This document shows, piece after piece, positions 1-8,414 of a stretch of DNA of 64,000 nt (the first letter of the stretch is position 1; every line of letters starts with the position of its first letter). The notes under the pieces were generated by a model, which saw only the letters and a program-made list of their open reading frames with translations, was not told the DNA's origin and did no database searches. Source of the DNA: Bradyrhizobium ontarionense (lineage in GTDB: Bacteria > Pseudomonadota > Alphaproteobacteria > Rhizobiales > Xanthobacteraceae); the NCBI RefSeq assembly GCF_021088345.1, contig NZ_CP088156.1, forward strand, positions 4,030,001-4,094,000, written 5' to 3'. The translations under genes and the position numbers were made by a program.

Positions 1-49
1 CGTTCTTCGCCTCGACTGGGTTGGCGCTAGCGGCGGTTGCCGAGCAACG

Positions 50-1057
50 CTACGGCAGATTCTCGTTCAGGTAGATCTCGATGCGGATCGTTTCCTGACC
101 GGCGACGAGGGCCGTCCTGTCGATATGCGCCTTCAGGATCCGCAAGGCGCTCCGCACTTCATGACCGGCGTCTTGGTGGATGATGGCGTCGACGGCGCCG
201 GCAATGAGCGCCCGGCGCGTGTGTTCGGTCAGTTCGTGGGCGACGACGACGCGTTCCTTACGGGCGCCGGACAGGGCTGCAATGAGGCCGCGGTTGCCGG
301 CGCCCATATTGTAGACGCCGACCACATCGCCGTGGGCCTCCAGGCACTCGCTGAGTAATTCCTGGACGAGCCGATTGTCGTCCTTTGCCTCGATGACCGG
401 CAGGCATTGCAGACGGGGATAGTCGATGCGGATCACTTGCTCGAATCCCATGCGGCGCTCCACATGGTCGCGGACCAGCATGGAGCCGGCCACCAGGGCG
501 ATCTTGCCGGACCTGCCACCCAGGAAGTTGCCCATCAATCTCGCGGCGGTACGCCCGGCCGCGACATTGTCGATGCCGACATATGCATCACGCTGAAACG
601 CTGGAACGTCGGAGACCAGCGTCACGACAGGTACATTGTCCTGGCGCAACCTGGCCAGGGCATTACGAACGGCAACGGATTCGGTTGCAACCACCGCGAC
701 ACCGGAACAGTCCGCGGCATCGAGGGTATCCAAAGTGGCAGCCAGCGCGGGACCGTCGAAGGGCGGGACCTTGTAGATCGAGATTTCCGTGCGATCGGCG
801 GCGGAGTGCTGCTTGACCGCTTCGACCTCGGCCTCCAGGCCGCGCATGAAGCTGTTGGCCCCTTCGGGGATGACGAAGGCGAAGCGATACGCCTGACGCT
901 TTGCCAAGTTGGCGGCAGAAAGATCTCGGACATAGCCAAGCTTCGAAATCGCCGCTTCGACCCTTGCAATCGTCTCTTGGCGCACGCCGGGGCGCTGATT
1001 GAGTACTCGATCCACTGTAGCGAGGCTCACACGGGCCTTTCGCGCTACGTCATGCAC
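50..1057 (-). CDS. LacI-family transcriptional regulator
   Basis: DNA-binding regulator of the LacI/GalR family, 335 aa, normal length. Residues 1-50 carry the LacI helix-turn-helix (HDVARKARVSLATVDRVLN) and hinge; the rest is a periplasmic-binding-protein-like sensor domain, so a sugar or similar small ligand is expected. The start is odd. The best in-frame codon is a GTG giving M-HDVAR; four codons further upstream is a CTG, and directly before that an in-frame ATG is followed at once by TAA. The family usually has a few more residues before HDVA, so the true start may be the CTG or the beginning may have been damaged. The target genes are not visible; they probably lie left of the window. 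Confidence 0.85.
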   Translation of the reverse strand: MHDVARKARVSLATVDRVLNQRPGVRQETIARVEAAISKLGYVRDLSAANLAKRQAYRFAFVIPEGANSFMRGLEAEVEAVKQHSAADRTEISIYKVPPFDGPALAATLDTLDAADCSGVAVVATESVAVRNALARLRQDNVPVVTLVSDVPAFQRDAYVGIDNVAAGRTAARLMGNFLGGRSGKIALVAGSMLVRDHVERRMGFEQVIRIDYPRLQCLPVIEAKDDNRLVQELLSECLEAHGDVVGVYNMGAGNRGLIAALSGARKERVVVAHELTEHTRRALIAGAVDAIIHQDAGHEVRSALRILKAHIDRTALVAGQETIRIEIYLNENLP

Positions 1058-1495
1058 TGTCGGACGCAGTTACATCTCCCCATTCTAAAGCATGTCCCGG
1101 CGAAGTGGAGTCCGGTTCGCAAAGGCGAACCGTTGTTCGCCGACAAGGACATGTGTCAACTATGGAATCTACGAAGTTTCCCGTTCACAATCACTAAGTG
1201 AACGCGAAACGCTGTAGAACGGCACCGAACCTATCCTACCCGCGTGCGCAATCAAGCCAGTCGGCGTACCATGGCAGCCCGATACCGACCTGGGCGCCAG
1301 CGCCGCACGGAGCCCGGCCGTGATGCCGCCGTCGGCGTTCGGCGTAAAGCACGCCTCCATTGGCGAAGGAAGACGCCTCTGAAGCAATGCAGGCCCCGAT
1401 AAGCTGGAGCCCGCCTGAGCCCCCCTGGGCAACGCTCATCCGCAGCCACTCGGAGAAAATGACAACCCTGCGGCCACTCGGACAATTTGAGGATT
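1058..1495. other. Intergenic stretch, no supported gene
   Basis: About 440 bp between the LacI gene and a fragment of a helix-turn-helix gene. Short open frames on the minus strand (about 1236-1430) change frame and match nothing I recognise. It may be debris of a lost gene. Confidence 0.4.
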
Positions 1496-1735
1496 TCACG
1501 CAGGTCCTTTTTGGACCCGCGGACGCAAAGATTTATCCACAGGCACAGGCACGTCACGGACGACATAGTCGAGCTCGCCGAACCGATGTCCGTCGACGAT
1601 TCGTTGGGCTTCGCGGGCGACATAGCCGACGGCGATCAACTCTCGAGAGATGCGCTGCAGCTTCTTGCGGCCGACAACGAGGGTCCGCCCGACGTGATCA
1701 AGGCGGACGTGCCATTTGTGACGCGACAGCGGATC
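1496..1735 (-). pseudogene. Fragment of winged-helix/HTH replication-type protein
   Basis: About 80 codons nearly identical in sequence to the middle of the complete gene at 19390-20103 (shared stretch KWHVRLDHVGRTLVVGRKKL and the following GELDYVV region). Both ends are missing: the N-terminal half is replaced by IS66 sequence at about 1730, and the C-terminal repeats are cut. It is therefore a dead fragment fused to an IS66 remnant. Its presence in both the left region and the 42-kb island suggests recombination between related mobile regions. Confidence 0.75.
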
Positions 1736-2147
1736 GCCCATCTTCACCCCTCCGCACGTCCAGCCGTTAGCACTAGTGCTAGGAACTCACAGCCCGAACG
1801 CCGCTGACAGCCGCCGAAATCGGCGATCCGGCCGCGCCGCCGGCACCGGTTCGGCGCTTCTTCAGCGACGAGGAAAAGCTCGCGATCGCCGGGGAAACCG
1901 AGCTACCAGGCGCCAAGGTCTCTGCCGTCACGCGCAGTTCGGCATCGCGCAAAAGAAGTGCTCCAAGCTCGCCCGTGTCGTGCTGCCCGACGACATGCCC
2001 GCCGCGCGCGCCCTGCGCGATCTCCTGCGTCCACCGGATGGCATGATGGCCGTCGACCTCCCCGATGGACGGCGCGTGTTCGCTCCTGCCGGCAGCAATC
2101 CTGACGCAGTCCGAGCGCCAGTCGAAAGCGGAGACACAGCATCATGA
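1735..2147 (+). pseudogene. tnpA: IS66 tnpA remnant
   Basis: Matches the second half of the complete tnpA at 26836-27732: linker, the FFSDEEKLAIA helix-turn-helix region and the C-terminal VDGRRVFAPAGS part. The reading frame is broken by a 1-base loss near 1804 and by a deletion near 1930 that removes the sequence coding KHGIVTGLLFRWRA. The DNA-binding accessory function is lost. Confidence 0.8.
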
Positions 2148-2832
2148 TGTTCGTTCCAGCAGGCGTAAAGGTGCACCTGGCGCTTGGCTACACCGACATG
2201 CGCAAAGGCATGGATGGGCTTGCGGCGCTGGTGCGGGACACGCTGAAGAAGGATCCGTTCTCTGGTCATACGATCACCTTCCGCTGTATCGGCAGTCGCA
2301 GATCTTCAACCGTCACGGTATCGATCTGTGCCGTTTCGAGCATTTTGCTGACAAGGAGGAGCATCACGCTCGCAGCGTGCTGGAGCCACTCGCGGCGCAA
2401 GTTCTACAGCGTGGCCGAGGCCACCGGATCGCCGGTGGCAACAGAAGCCCTCCGCCGCATTGGCGAACTCTACGCCGTCGAAGCGCGCGCCGCGGACAAA
2501 TCGCCCGCCCTCCGTCTTGCCGAACGCTGTACCTTCTCCAAGCCAATCATCGACGCTCTGAACGCCTGGCTCGATGCGCAGCTCCGCCTGGTCTCCGGCC
2601 GCAGCACGCTCGCCGAGGCGATCCGATATGTACTGTCGCGCAGGCACTGCCTGACGCGCTTCCTGAACGACGGCCGTGTCGAGCTGGACACCAATCCTGT
2701 CGAACGCGTGATCCGTCCCGTCGCACTTGGTCGCAAGAACGATATGATCGTCGGCGGCAACGGCGGCGGTGCGGTGATCACCACGGCGCAGTCGAACCTT
2801 ACACGTACCTACGCGACGCACTGCAGCGGAAG
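2144..2832 (+). pseudogene. Fused tnpB/tnpC remnant of IS66
   Basis: The frame opens as tnpB (MMFVPAGVKVHLALGYTDMR), then jumps at about 2273 into the middle of tnpC (LYRQSQIF region). It jumps again at about 2345 into the tnpC C-terminal part (SRRKFYSVAEATGSPVATEA, then the LDTNPVERVIRPV region that holds the catalytic Glu). The open frame runs on past the end of the element to 3688, but that continuation is only the antisense of the neighbouring outer-membrane gene. This copy keeps TGG at the tryptophan that is TAG in the 26.7-kb copy. Confidence 0.8.
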
Positions 2833-2851
2833 ACCGATGACAATCGCGCGA

Positions 2852-3913
2852 CTATCTTCGTCCCAGATGCTTTGTCGGCATCGTCGCGCTGGCGGCAACA
2901 GCCTCGGAAATCGAGAACGTCAGCCAAGTATTCCAACCGGACGGCCGGTTGGCGGCGTCGAACTCGCCATATCCCTTGAGACCGAGAAACGCATGATTGT
3001 CCCCGATCTGGAAAATATAGCCGATCTGGGGGCCTACTCCGAGAACGCGCGACCGGAAGCCGCCGAGGACGGCCGGTTGGCCCGAGTCATCCGTAATCTG
3101 CTGATAGGCGTAACCGACGAAACCAACAAAGACCTGCTTCGACAGGAATTGCGACACGCCCCAATCAAAATGGAAATCAATGCCGCTCTGATACTGCGTA
3201 TCAGGATTCTTGAAGTTGTAGGTGAAACCGCCGACGCCGGAAAACTCCGTGCCGGTCACGGGATTCAGGTAGGTATAGCCACCACCCAGATCGATGACGC
3301 CGTGGCCGAGACCGACATTGGCGAGCCGGTTCGGACTGTAGTCACCGACCGGAATATCGCCCGCGCCATAGACCATATAGTTGTGAACACCGCTGTTCCA
3401 TTTCAGCCTGAAGGTCGGATAGAGGTCGCCATAAGAGACCAGCGCATCCTCGAGAAATCCATTGCGCGTGGTGACGATCGGCCCAGCCGCCGTTGTCAAC
3501 GTGCCGGCGAGGCTCGCGGAATTTCTGCCGTAGACGCTGGCCAGCGTCGCCGACAACTGCCCACCGAGCACCGGCGTCGCGAAAGTATAGGTCGGCGCGA
3601 CGAGCATCAGGTCAGCTTGGCCGTGCACAGACAAATTAAGATCGAGGTTGACGTTCCGCGAGAAGCGTCCAACCTGAAATTCCCGTGACGCAGCAGCCGC
3701 GCCCGATGCACCTACGTTCGCATGGTAATAGATCGCAGCGATCGACCAGCCCGGTGTGCCCGGAGTAGCAGAGAGACTGCCGTATAGGCCGGGCAGCCAG
3801 AACGAAATGCCGCTTTCGTCGGCGACGGCCATTTGCGGACAGAGCAAGGCAATTGCGGTGGCAGCGACAGCGCCGCTGAGCCGGTGGCCGGATATTGTGC
3901 CGCGCTTCATCAT
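2852..3913 (-). CDS. SphA-like outer-membrane protein (phenol MetA-degradation family)
   Basis: Predicted outer-membrane beta-barrel of the SphA / 'meta-pathway phenol degradation' family (PF13557 type), 353 aa, usual length. A signal peptide with an AVADESG cleavage region is followed by alternating aromatic beta-strand segments (GYTYLNPVTGTEFSG, GFTYNF) typical of the family. The likely role is uptake of aromatic or other hydrophobic substrates. It lies just downstream of, and in the same direction as, the arylsulfatase gene, so it may bring sulfated or aromatic compounds to that periplasmic enzyme. Two adjacent ATGs (3913, 3910) can start it. The IS66 remnant begins about 20 bp beyond its stop. 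Confidence 0.75.
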   Translation of the reverse strand: MMKRGTISGHRLSGAVAATAIALLCPQMAVADESGISFWLPGLYGSLSATPGTPGWSIAAIYYHANVGASGAAAASREFQVGRFSRNVNLDLNLSVHGQADLMLVAPTYTFATPVLGGQLSATLASVYGRNSASLAGTLTTAAGPIVTTRNGFLEDALVSYGDLYPTFRLKWNSGVHNYMVYGAGDIPVGDYSPNRLANVGLGHGVIDLGGGYTYLNPVTGTEFSGVGGFTYNFKNPDTQYQSGIDFHFDWGVSQFLSKQVFVGFVGYAYQQITDDSGQPAVLGGFRSRVLGVGPQIGYIFQIGDNHAFLGLKGYGEFDAANRPSGWNTWLTFSISEAVAASATMPTKHLGRR

Positions 3914-3987
3914 CGTTGCCCCCAACGCAATCGATTGTCGGTTGATTCCACCAGTCAGTAACGAGACCTATCCTTGGCTGTGATTGG

Positions 3988-6426
3988 TCAATCGGACAAC
4001 CCCTTTTTTAACGCGGCCGCCTTGCGGGCCTCTACAGCCTCCTCGCTGTCGGCCCTCTTCATGTCCTTCAACTCGATCGTCACTTGGCCGATCTTGCCAG
4101 AGAACTTGAACGGCACCTTGTAGGCCTCGGTGACCGGCGTCCCCTCGTCAGCGCCGACATCCGCGCCTTCGTCCGCGGAGAAGCCGCAGCATTGAGTGCG
4201 ATCGATCCGGCCACTGGCAACAGTCTTGCCATTGACGAGCAGCGTGCCCACGCCGCCCTTGCCGATACCTCCGCCGTCGTAGAGGAACTCGAAGCGGATC
4301 GTGGATTTTCCGGCGGTCAACGCCTGCTGGGCGGCGATCGTAAACCGCTGCAAACCGAGGAAGTTATAGGTGTAAGTCGGCTTGCCATCCTTCAGGTACA
4401 GGCTCCAGCCGCCGAACCGGCCGGCCTGGGCGAGGATCGCGCCGTTGGCTCCGGCCTTTGGGATATCCACGTCGGCGGTGATCGTGTGCGAACGGTTCTT
4501 CACATTGATGAAGACATTCTCTGACATCCCGAGCATGCCCTCGTGAACCGTCAGCGAGGTGCGGCCGGCCATCAGGTCGGGCCGTCCCACGAGAGCCGCA
4601 TTCAGGCGCTCCAGGGTTCTATCGTCGAGCGGCAGCACCGAATACTTGACTGCTTCCTTGAGAAAGAGGTCCTGAAGCTCTTTTAGCTTGTCGGGGTTCT
4701 TCGCGGCCAGATCGTTCGCCAGGCTGAAGTCTGTCCGCGTATCGTAGAGCTCCCAGATGTCCTGTTCGAGCGGCCTGCGATTCTTGGTTTCCCACGCCGC
4801 CCGGTGAATCGTACCGGCCAGCCAGCCGTCGCTATAGATCGCGCGGTTGCCGAAGATCTCGAAATATTGCGTCGTATGGGGGCTTGGAGCGGTGGCGTTG
4901 GCAAAGCTGTAGGCCATGCTCACGCCCTCGATCGGCGTCTGCACCGTCCCGTTCACGCTCTTCGGTTCGGGAATCTTCGTGGCTTCGAGGATCGTCGGCA
5001 CGATATCGATGACGTGATGCCATTGCGATCGCACTTCGCCCTTCGCCGCAATGCCGTTGGGCCAATGAATCACCATGCCGTTACGCGTGCCGCCGTAGCT
5101 CGAAGCCACCTGCTTCGTCCACGTGAAGGGCGTATCGCCTGCAACAGCCCACCCGGCAGCATAGTGGCTGTATGTCATCCGGCTGCCGAGGTCATCGTAA
5201 TGATTGAGGATGTCCTGAACGCTCTCCTGAACGCCGTTGAAGTAGGTCATCTCGTTGAACAACCCGTTCATGCCGCCTTCCGCACTCGCGCCGTTGTCCC
5301 CGACGATGTAGAAGACCAGGGTGTTGTCGAGCTGACCGGTCGCTTTGATGGCGTCGATGAGACGGCCTATCTCGGTGTCTGCATATTCGCCAAAGCCAGC
5401 AAACACCTCCATCTGGCGAGCGAATAGCTTCTTTTCGTCAGGATCCAGCGCCGCCCAATCCTTGATGGCCTCCGGCTTGGGAGCGAGCTTCGTCCCGGCG
5501 GGCACCACACCGAGCTTGATCTGGCGGGCGAGCGTCTCCTCGCGAAGCTTGTCCCAGCCCTGGTCGAACTTGCCCTTGTACTTGGCGATCCATTCCTTCG
5601 GCACGTGGTGCGGCGCGTGGGTGGCGCCTGGCGCGAAGTACATGAAAAACGGCTTATCGGGTGTCAGCGACTTCTGGTACTGCATCCAGTCGATCGCCTT
5701 ATCGGTCATGTCCGTCATGAAATTGTAGTTCGGATCCTTCGATGGCTCGACCTGGGTCATCCCGTCATAGATCAGCGGAGCCCATTGGTTGGTCTCGCCA
5801 CCCATGAAGCCGTAGAACTTGTCGAAGCCCTGGCGGGTCGGCCAGCGATCGGTCGGGCCGGAGGGGCTCACTTCCCAGGCCGCGGTCTCGTGGTTCTTGC
5901 CGAAATGGGCGGTGCTATAGCCATTCAAACGCAGCATCTCGGCGACCGTGGCCACGCTGTTGGGCCGCTGTCCGGTCTGCCCTGGGAAAGTCGTCGCGGT
6001 TTCCGCGATCGAGCCGAAATTGTTCATGTGATGATTGCGGCCGCTGAGCAGCGCCGATCGCGTCGGAGAACAGAGCGCCGTCGTATGGAATTCGTTGTAG
6101 CGCAGGCCCTCGTTCGCCAGTTTCTCCACCGTGGGCATACGGATAGGCCCACCGAAGGCGCTAGACTGACCGAAGCCCATGTCGTCGATGAGAACAATGA
6201 GCACGTTGGGTGCACTGGCAGGCGCCTTGACCTCGAAGCGCGGCGGCGGCGTTGCATTGCGCGCATCGAACACGGTGCTATGCGGATGTGCGGGCTCGGG
6301 AATCGGCAGCACAGTGCGATCGGTCGGGAGCACGACCTCGGGCGGTGCGACCTGCTGGGCATTCGCCGGAATCGGCAGCAACACGACCAAGGACAGCGCG
6401 GCGACCGCCGTCATCATACGTCTCAT
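3988..6426 (-). CDS. Exported arylsulfatase
   Basis: Sulfatase of the alkaline-phosphatase superfamily, 812 aa, hydrolysing sulfate esters in the periplasm. It has a signal peptide ending near ANAQQ (about residue 24), metal ligands in VLIDDMGFG (about 79-86), and the sulfatase signature CSPTRSALLSGR with Cys at about 119. A sulfatase-maturing enzyme would convert this Cys to formylglycine. The C-terminal third (about 600-812) is a beta-sandwich-like extension as in large PAS-type arylsulfatases. The start at 6426 is chosen because GAGGTGG sits just upstream and the signal peptide follows; the open frame extends 47 codons further. It is probably transcribed with the SphA-like gene. No maturase gene is in the window. 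Confidence 0.88.
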   Translation of the reverse strand: MRRMMTAVAALSLVVLLPIPANAQQVAPPEVVLPTDRTVLPIPEPAHPHSTVFDARNATPPPRFEVKAPASAPNVLIVLIDDMGFGQSSAFGGPIRMPTVEKLANEGLRYNEFHTTALCSPTRSALLSGRNHHMNNFGSIAETATTFPGQTGQRPNSVATVAEMLRLNGYSTAHFGKNHETAAWEVSPSGPTDRWPTRQGFDKFYGFMGGETNQWAPLIYDGMTQVEPSKDPNYNFMTDMTDKAIDWMQYQKSLTPDKPFFMYFAPGATHAPHHVPKEWIAKYKGKFDQGWDKLREETLARQIKLGVVPAGTKLAPKPEAIKDWAALDPDEKKLFARQMEVFAGFGEYADTEIGRLIDAIKATGQLDNTLVFYIVGDNGASAEGGMNGLFNEMTYFNGVQESVQDILNHYDDLGSRMTYSHYAAGWAVAGDTPFTWTKQVASSYGGTRNGMVIHWPNGIAAKGEVRSQWHHVIDIVPTILEATKIPEPKSVNGTVQTPIEGVSMAYSFANATAPSPHTTQYFEIFGNRAIYSDGWLAGTIHRAAWETKNRRPLEQDIWELYDTRTDFSLANDLAAKNPDKLKELQDLFLKEAVKYSVLPLDDRTLERLNAALVGRPDLMAGRTSLTVHEGMLGMSENVFINVKNRSHTITADVDIPKAGANGAILAQAGRFGGWSLYLKDGKPTYTYNFLGLQRFTIAAQQALTAGKSTIRFEFLYDGGGIGKGGVGTLLVNGKTVASGRIDRTQCCGFSADEGADVGADEGTPVTEAYKVPFKFSGKIGQVTIELKDMKRADSEEAVEARKAAALKKGLSD

Positions 6427-6535
6427 GTCAACCACCTCAAGGAAAGGGAAAACAGGAAATCGGGAAATCGACTGTTGAATGCCGGAATGCGCACTCGCGC
6501 ATCCCAGGAATCGGCGACGCCAACTGACGGCTAGA

Positions 6536-6787
6536 TCAACGCCGGCCGACGCGATTGACCGGGCCACCGCGATTCATTGGCCTGCCCACCACCCCAACTC
6601 TGGGGGTCACCACAGCGCGCGCGACCGGGCGCGGCCGCAGCACGACCCCGGGTCTGACGATGCATCCGACGGGATATTCGACATATTGGCAGTATACTAC
6701 TGCGCTGGCTTTTTCTGTGCTTGCGGCAACGAAGCCGGCGACGAGGCCCGTCGTCAGCAGCGCCGATAATGCGATCGATAGCTTCAT
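6536..6787 (-). CDS. Small secreted Arg/Pro/Val-rich protein
   Basis: An 83-aa protein with a clear signal peptide (MKLSIALSALLTTGLVAGFV, cleavage near ASA), then a short two-Cys segment (YCQYVEYPVGC) and a tail rich in Arg, Pro, Gly and Val with a net positive charge. It resembles the small exported basic proteins of unknown function common in Bradyrhizobium. The start is supported by GGAGGAC upstream. It lies upstream of the arylsulfatase in the same direction, about 110 bp away. Function not recognised. Confidence 0.6.
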   Translation of the reverse strand: MKLSIALSALLTTGLVAGFVAASTEKASAVVYCQYVEYPVGCIVRPGVVLRPRPVARAVVTPRVGVVGRPMNRGGPVNRVGRR

Positions 6788-6995
6788 TTGGCGTCCTCCG
6801 TTATTTGACAAATATAGCAAGATCGAGCGTTCTGCCTGTTGACGTGGATCAACGGGGGACGACAAGGGGCAGTCTCGCCGGCGTCTGCTGCCGCGACCTT
6901 GCGATGCATCAAAAGCGCGATCGCGAGCTCCGCTTAACGTGGCACCGTGATTTTGCGTCCTTTAGCCGTGCTTTGGTTGGCTGGGAGGAACTCGA

Positions 6996-7241
6996 ATGCC
7001 CGTTCTCGATGTTTTTGCCCTGGTCATTCTGACGGTCCTTTTGCTGGCCGCTATTGTGATGATCGCGATACTTGGGGCATTGCCGGGCCGCGTCGCGCGC
7101 ACCCGTGGGCATCCACAAGCGGACGCAATCGCAGTCGGTGGCTGGCTTAGTCTGATCTTTGGAGGTGTCTTGTGGCCGGCATTGATGATTTGGGCGTACA
7201 CGCGGAGTGCTAGTCAGGAACGCAAGGATCGCACATCGTGA
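6996..7241 (+). CDS. DUF3302 inner-membrane protein (YiaW-like)
   Basis: An 81-aa membrane protein with two hydrophobic segments: residues 5-27, then the conserved LGALPGRVARTRGHPQADAI loop, then 48-68. This is the DUF3302 pattern of E. coli YiaW/YibI. In that family the gene precedes a HlyD-type membrane-fusion protein (YiaV), exactly as here, with a 4-bp GTGA overlap that indicates translational coupling. It is probably the small partner of the membrane-fusion protein in an export or envelope function. Confidence 0.75.
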   Translation: MPVLDVFALVILTVLLLAAIVMIAILGALPGRVARTRGHPQADAIAVGGWLSLIFGGVLWPALMIWAYTRSASQERKDRTS

Positions 7242-8179
7242 TTGCCTTTCTCGCACTCCTTTACATTGGTCTCCTGTTTGTGCTCGTCCGGTTCAAGATC
7301 GTGCCGTGGAACACGTTCTGGAAAATCTCCCCCGCTATCTGGGTGGTTCTGCTGTTCGTAATGCTGTTCATTCCGATGAATTGGGGCGCGCCATCCGGCG
7401 ATATCGTCGTTCTCAGGCAATCCGTGGCAATAGTGCCGAACGTTGCTGGCGAAGTCATCGATGTGCCTGCGCAGGCAAATACGCCACTCAAAGCCGGGGA
7501 CGTCTTGTTCAGGATCGATCCGGCGCCTTACGAAGCGCAAGTCCGGCAACTCGAGGCCCAACTCAAACTTGCTGAAATAAATCTCGAACGCGCGGGTACG
7601 TTGGAACAACGGCAGTCGGGAACGCTCGCAGCCGTGCAGCAACGTGAGGCCGAACGCGATACGGTACGTGCGCAACTCGACTCGGCTAATTGGAATCTTG
7701 ACAAGACGACCATACGGGCGCCCTCGGACGGCTTCGTGACAAATGTCGGTCTCCGGAAGGGCGCTCGTGTAGCTGCGTTTCCGGTGAGTGCCGTCATGGC
7801 CTTTATCGAAACGGAAGACACTGCCGTTGGCGTACAAGTGCAGCAGATCTACGCACGGCATATCTCCCCGGGGCAGCCGGTCGAGCTTGCGTTCAAATTT
7901 CTGCCGGGAAGAATATACACTGGGCGCGTGGTTGCCTTGCTCCCGGCGACCGCACTAGGGCAACAACAGACCAGCGGCACGGCAGCACGCCCGTTAGACA
8001 TTCAGCCCGCACCGTTTGCCGTACGTATTCAAATGGATGATCGATCCATCGCTGATCGCCTCCCAGCTGGCGCAACGGGCGAGGCAGCGATCTATACCAA
8101 CAGCGTCAGGCCGACGCATATAATTCGACGCGTCATGATCCGCATGAGCGCATACCTCAATTATGTGATCCCCTTCTAA
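7238..8179 (+). CDS. HlyD-family membrane-fusion protein (YiaV/EmrA-like)
   Basis: A 313-aa periplasmic adaptor anchored by N-terminal transmembrane segments (residues 1-46). Then come the first lipoyl half (about 50-85, VPAQANTPLKAGDVLFRIDP), a short alpha-helical hairpin (about 88-130), the second lipoyl half (TIRAPSDGFVTNVGLRKG, about 145-163) and a beta-barrel with GQPVELAFKFLPGRIYTGRV. It starts with GTG overlapping the DUF3302 stop. No inner-membrane pump is encoded beside it, as in the E. coli yiaWV pair, so its export partner, if any, lies elsewhere. Confidence 0.82.
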   Translation: MIAFLALLYIGLLFVLVRFKIVPWNTFWKISPAIWVVLLFVMLFIPMNWGAPSGDIVVLRQSVAIVPNVAGEVIDVPAQANTPLKAGDVLFRIDPAPYEAQVRQLEAQLKLAEINLERAGTLEQRQSGTLAAVQQREAERDTVRAQLDSANWNLDKTTIRAPSDGFVTNVGLRKGARVAAFPVSAVMAFIETEDTAVGVQVQQIYARHISPGQPVELAFKFLPGRIYTGRVVALLPATALGQQQTSGTAARPLDIQPAPFAVRIQMDDRSIADRLPAGATGEAAIYTNSVRPTHIIRRVMIRMSAYLNYVIPF

Positions 8180-8414
8180 TGTTACCTTGGCTGAGATGAC
8201 GCTCCGGCTCGGAGACCTGGAGAAATCGAGCTGAAGTTCTGAGGTAGGCGGGGCATCGCTGCCGTGGCTGATCAACTGGCACGGGCAAGGCGCCAGTTTC
8301 GACATCGCTCTCAGAGCCATAGCGCCTTGACTTGATAGAGCTGTGGCCGAGGATGGGTGTGGCCATCTTGATCGAGGGTGGCCACTGGATGATCGCGAGG
8401 CATAAGGGCAGTCG

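Larger units (their letters stand above)
1735..2832 (+). mobile_element. Degenerate IS66-family element
   Basis: Remnant closely related to the IS66 copy at 26754-29701. It begins inside tnpA, joined to the HTH fragment, and keeps part of tnpA, the first third of tnpB and two pieces of tnpC. Two large internal deletions are visible, at about 2273 and about 2345. No terminal inverted repeats remain. It cannot encode a working transposase. Confidence 0.85.

Noticed and set aside
2144..3688. A long plus-strand frame of 514 codons
   Set aside because: Only the first 690 bp are IS66 remnant; the rest is antisense to the SphA-like gene, which has a signal peptide and family pattern.
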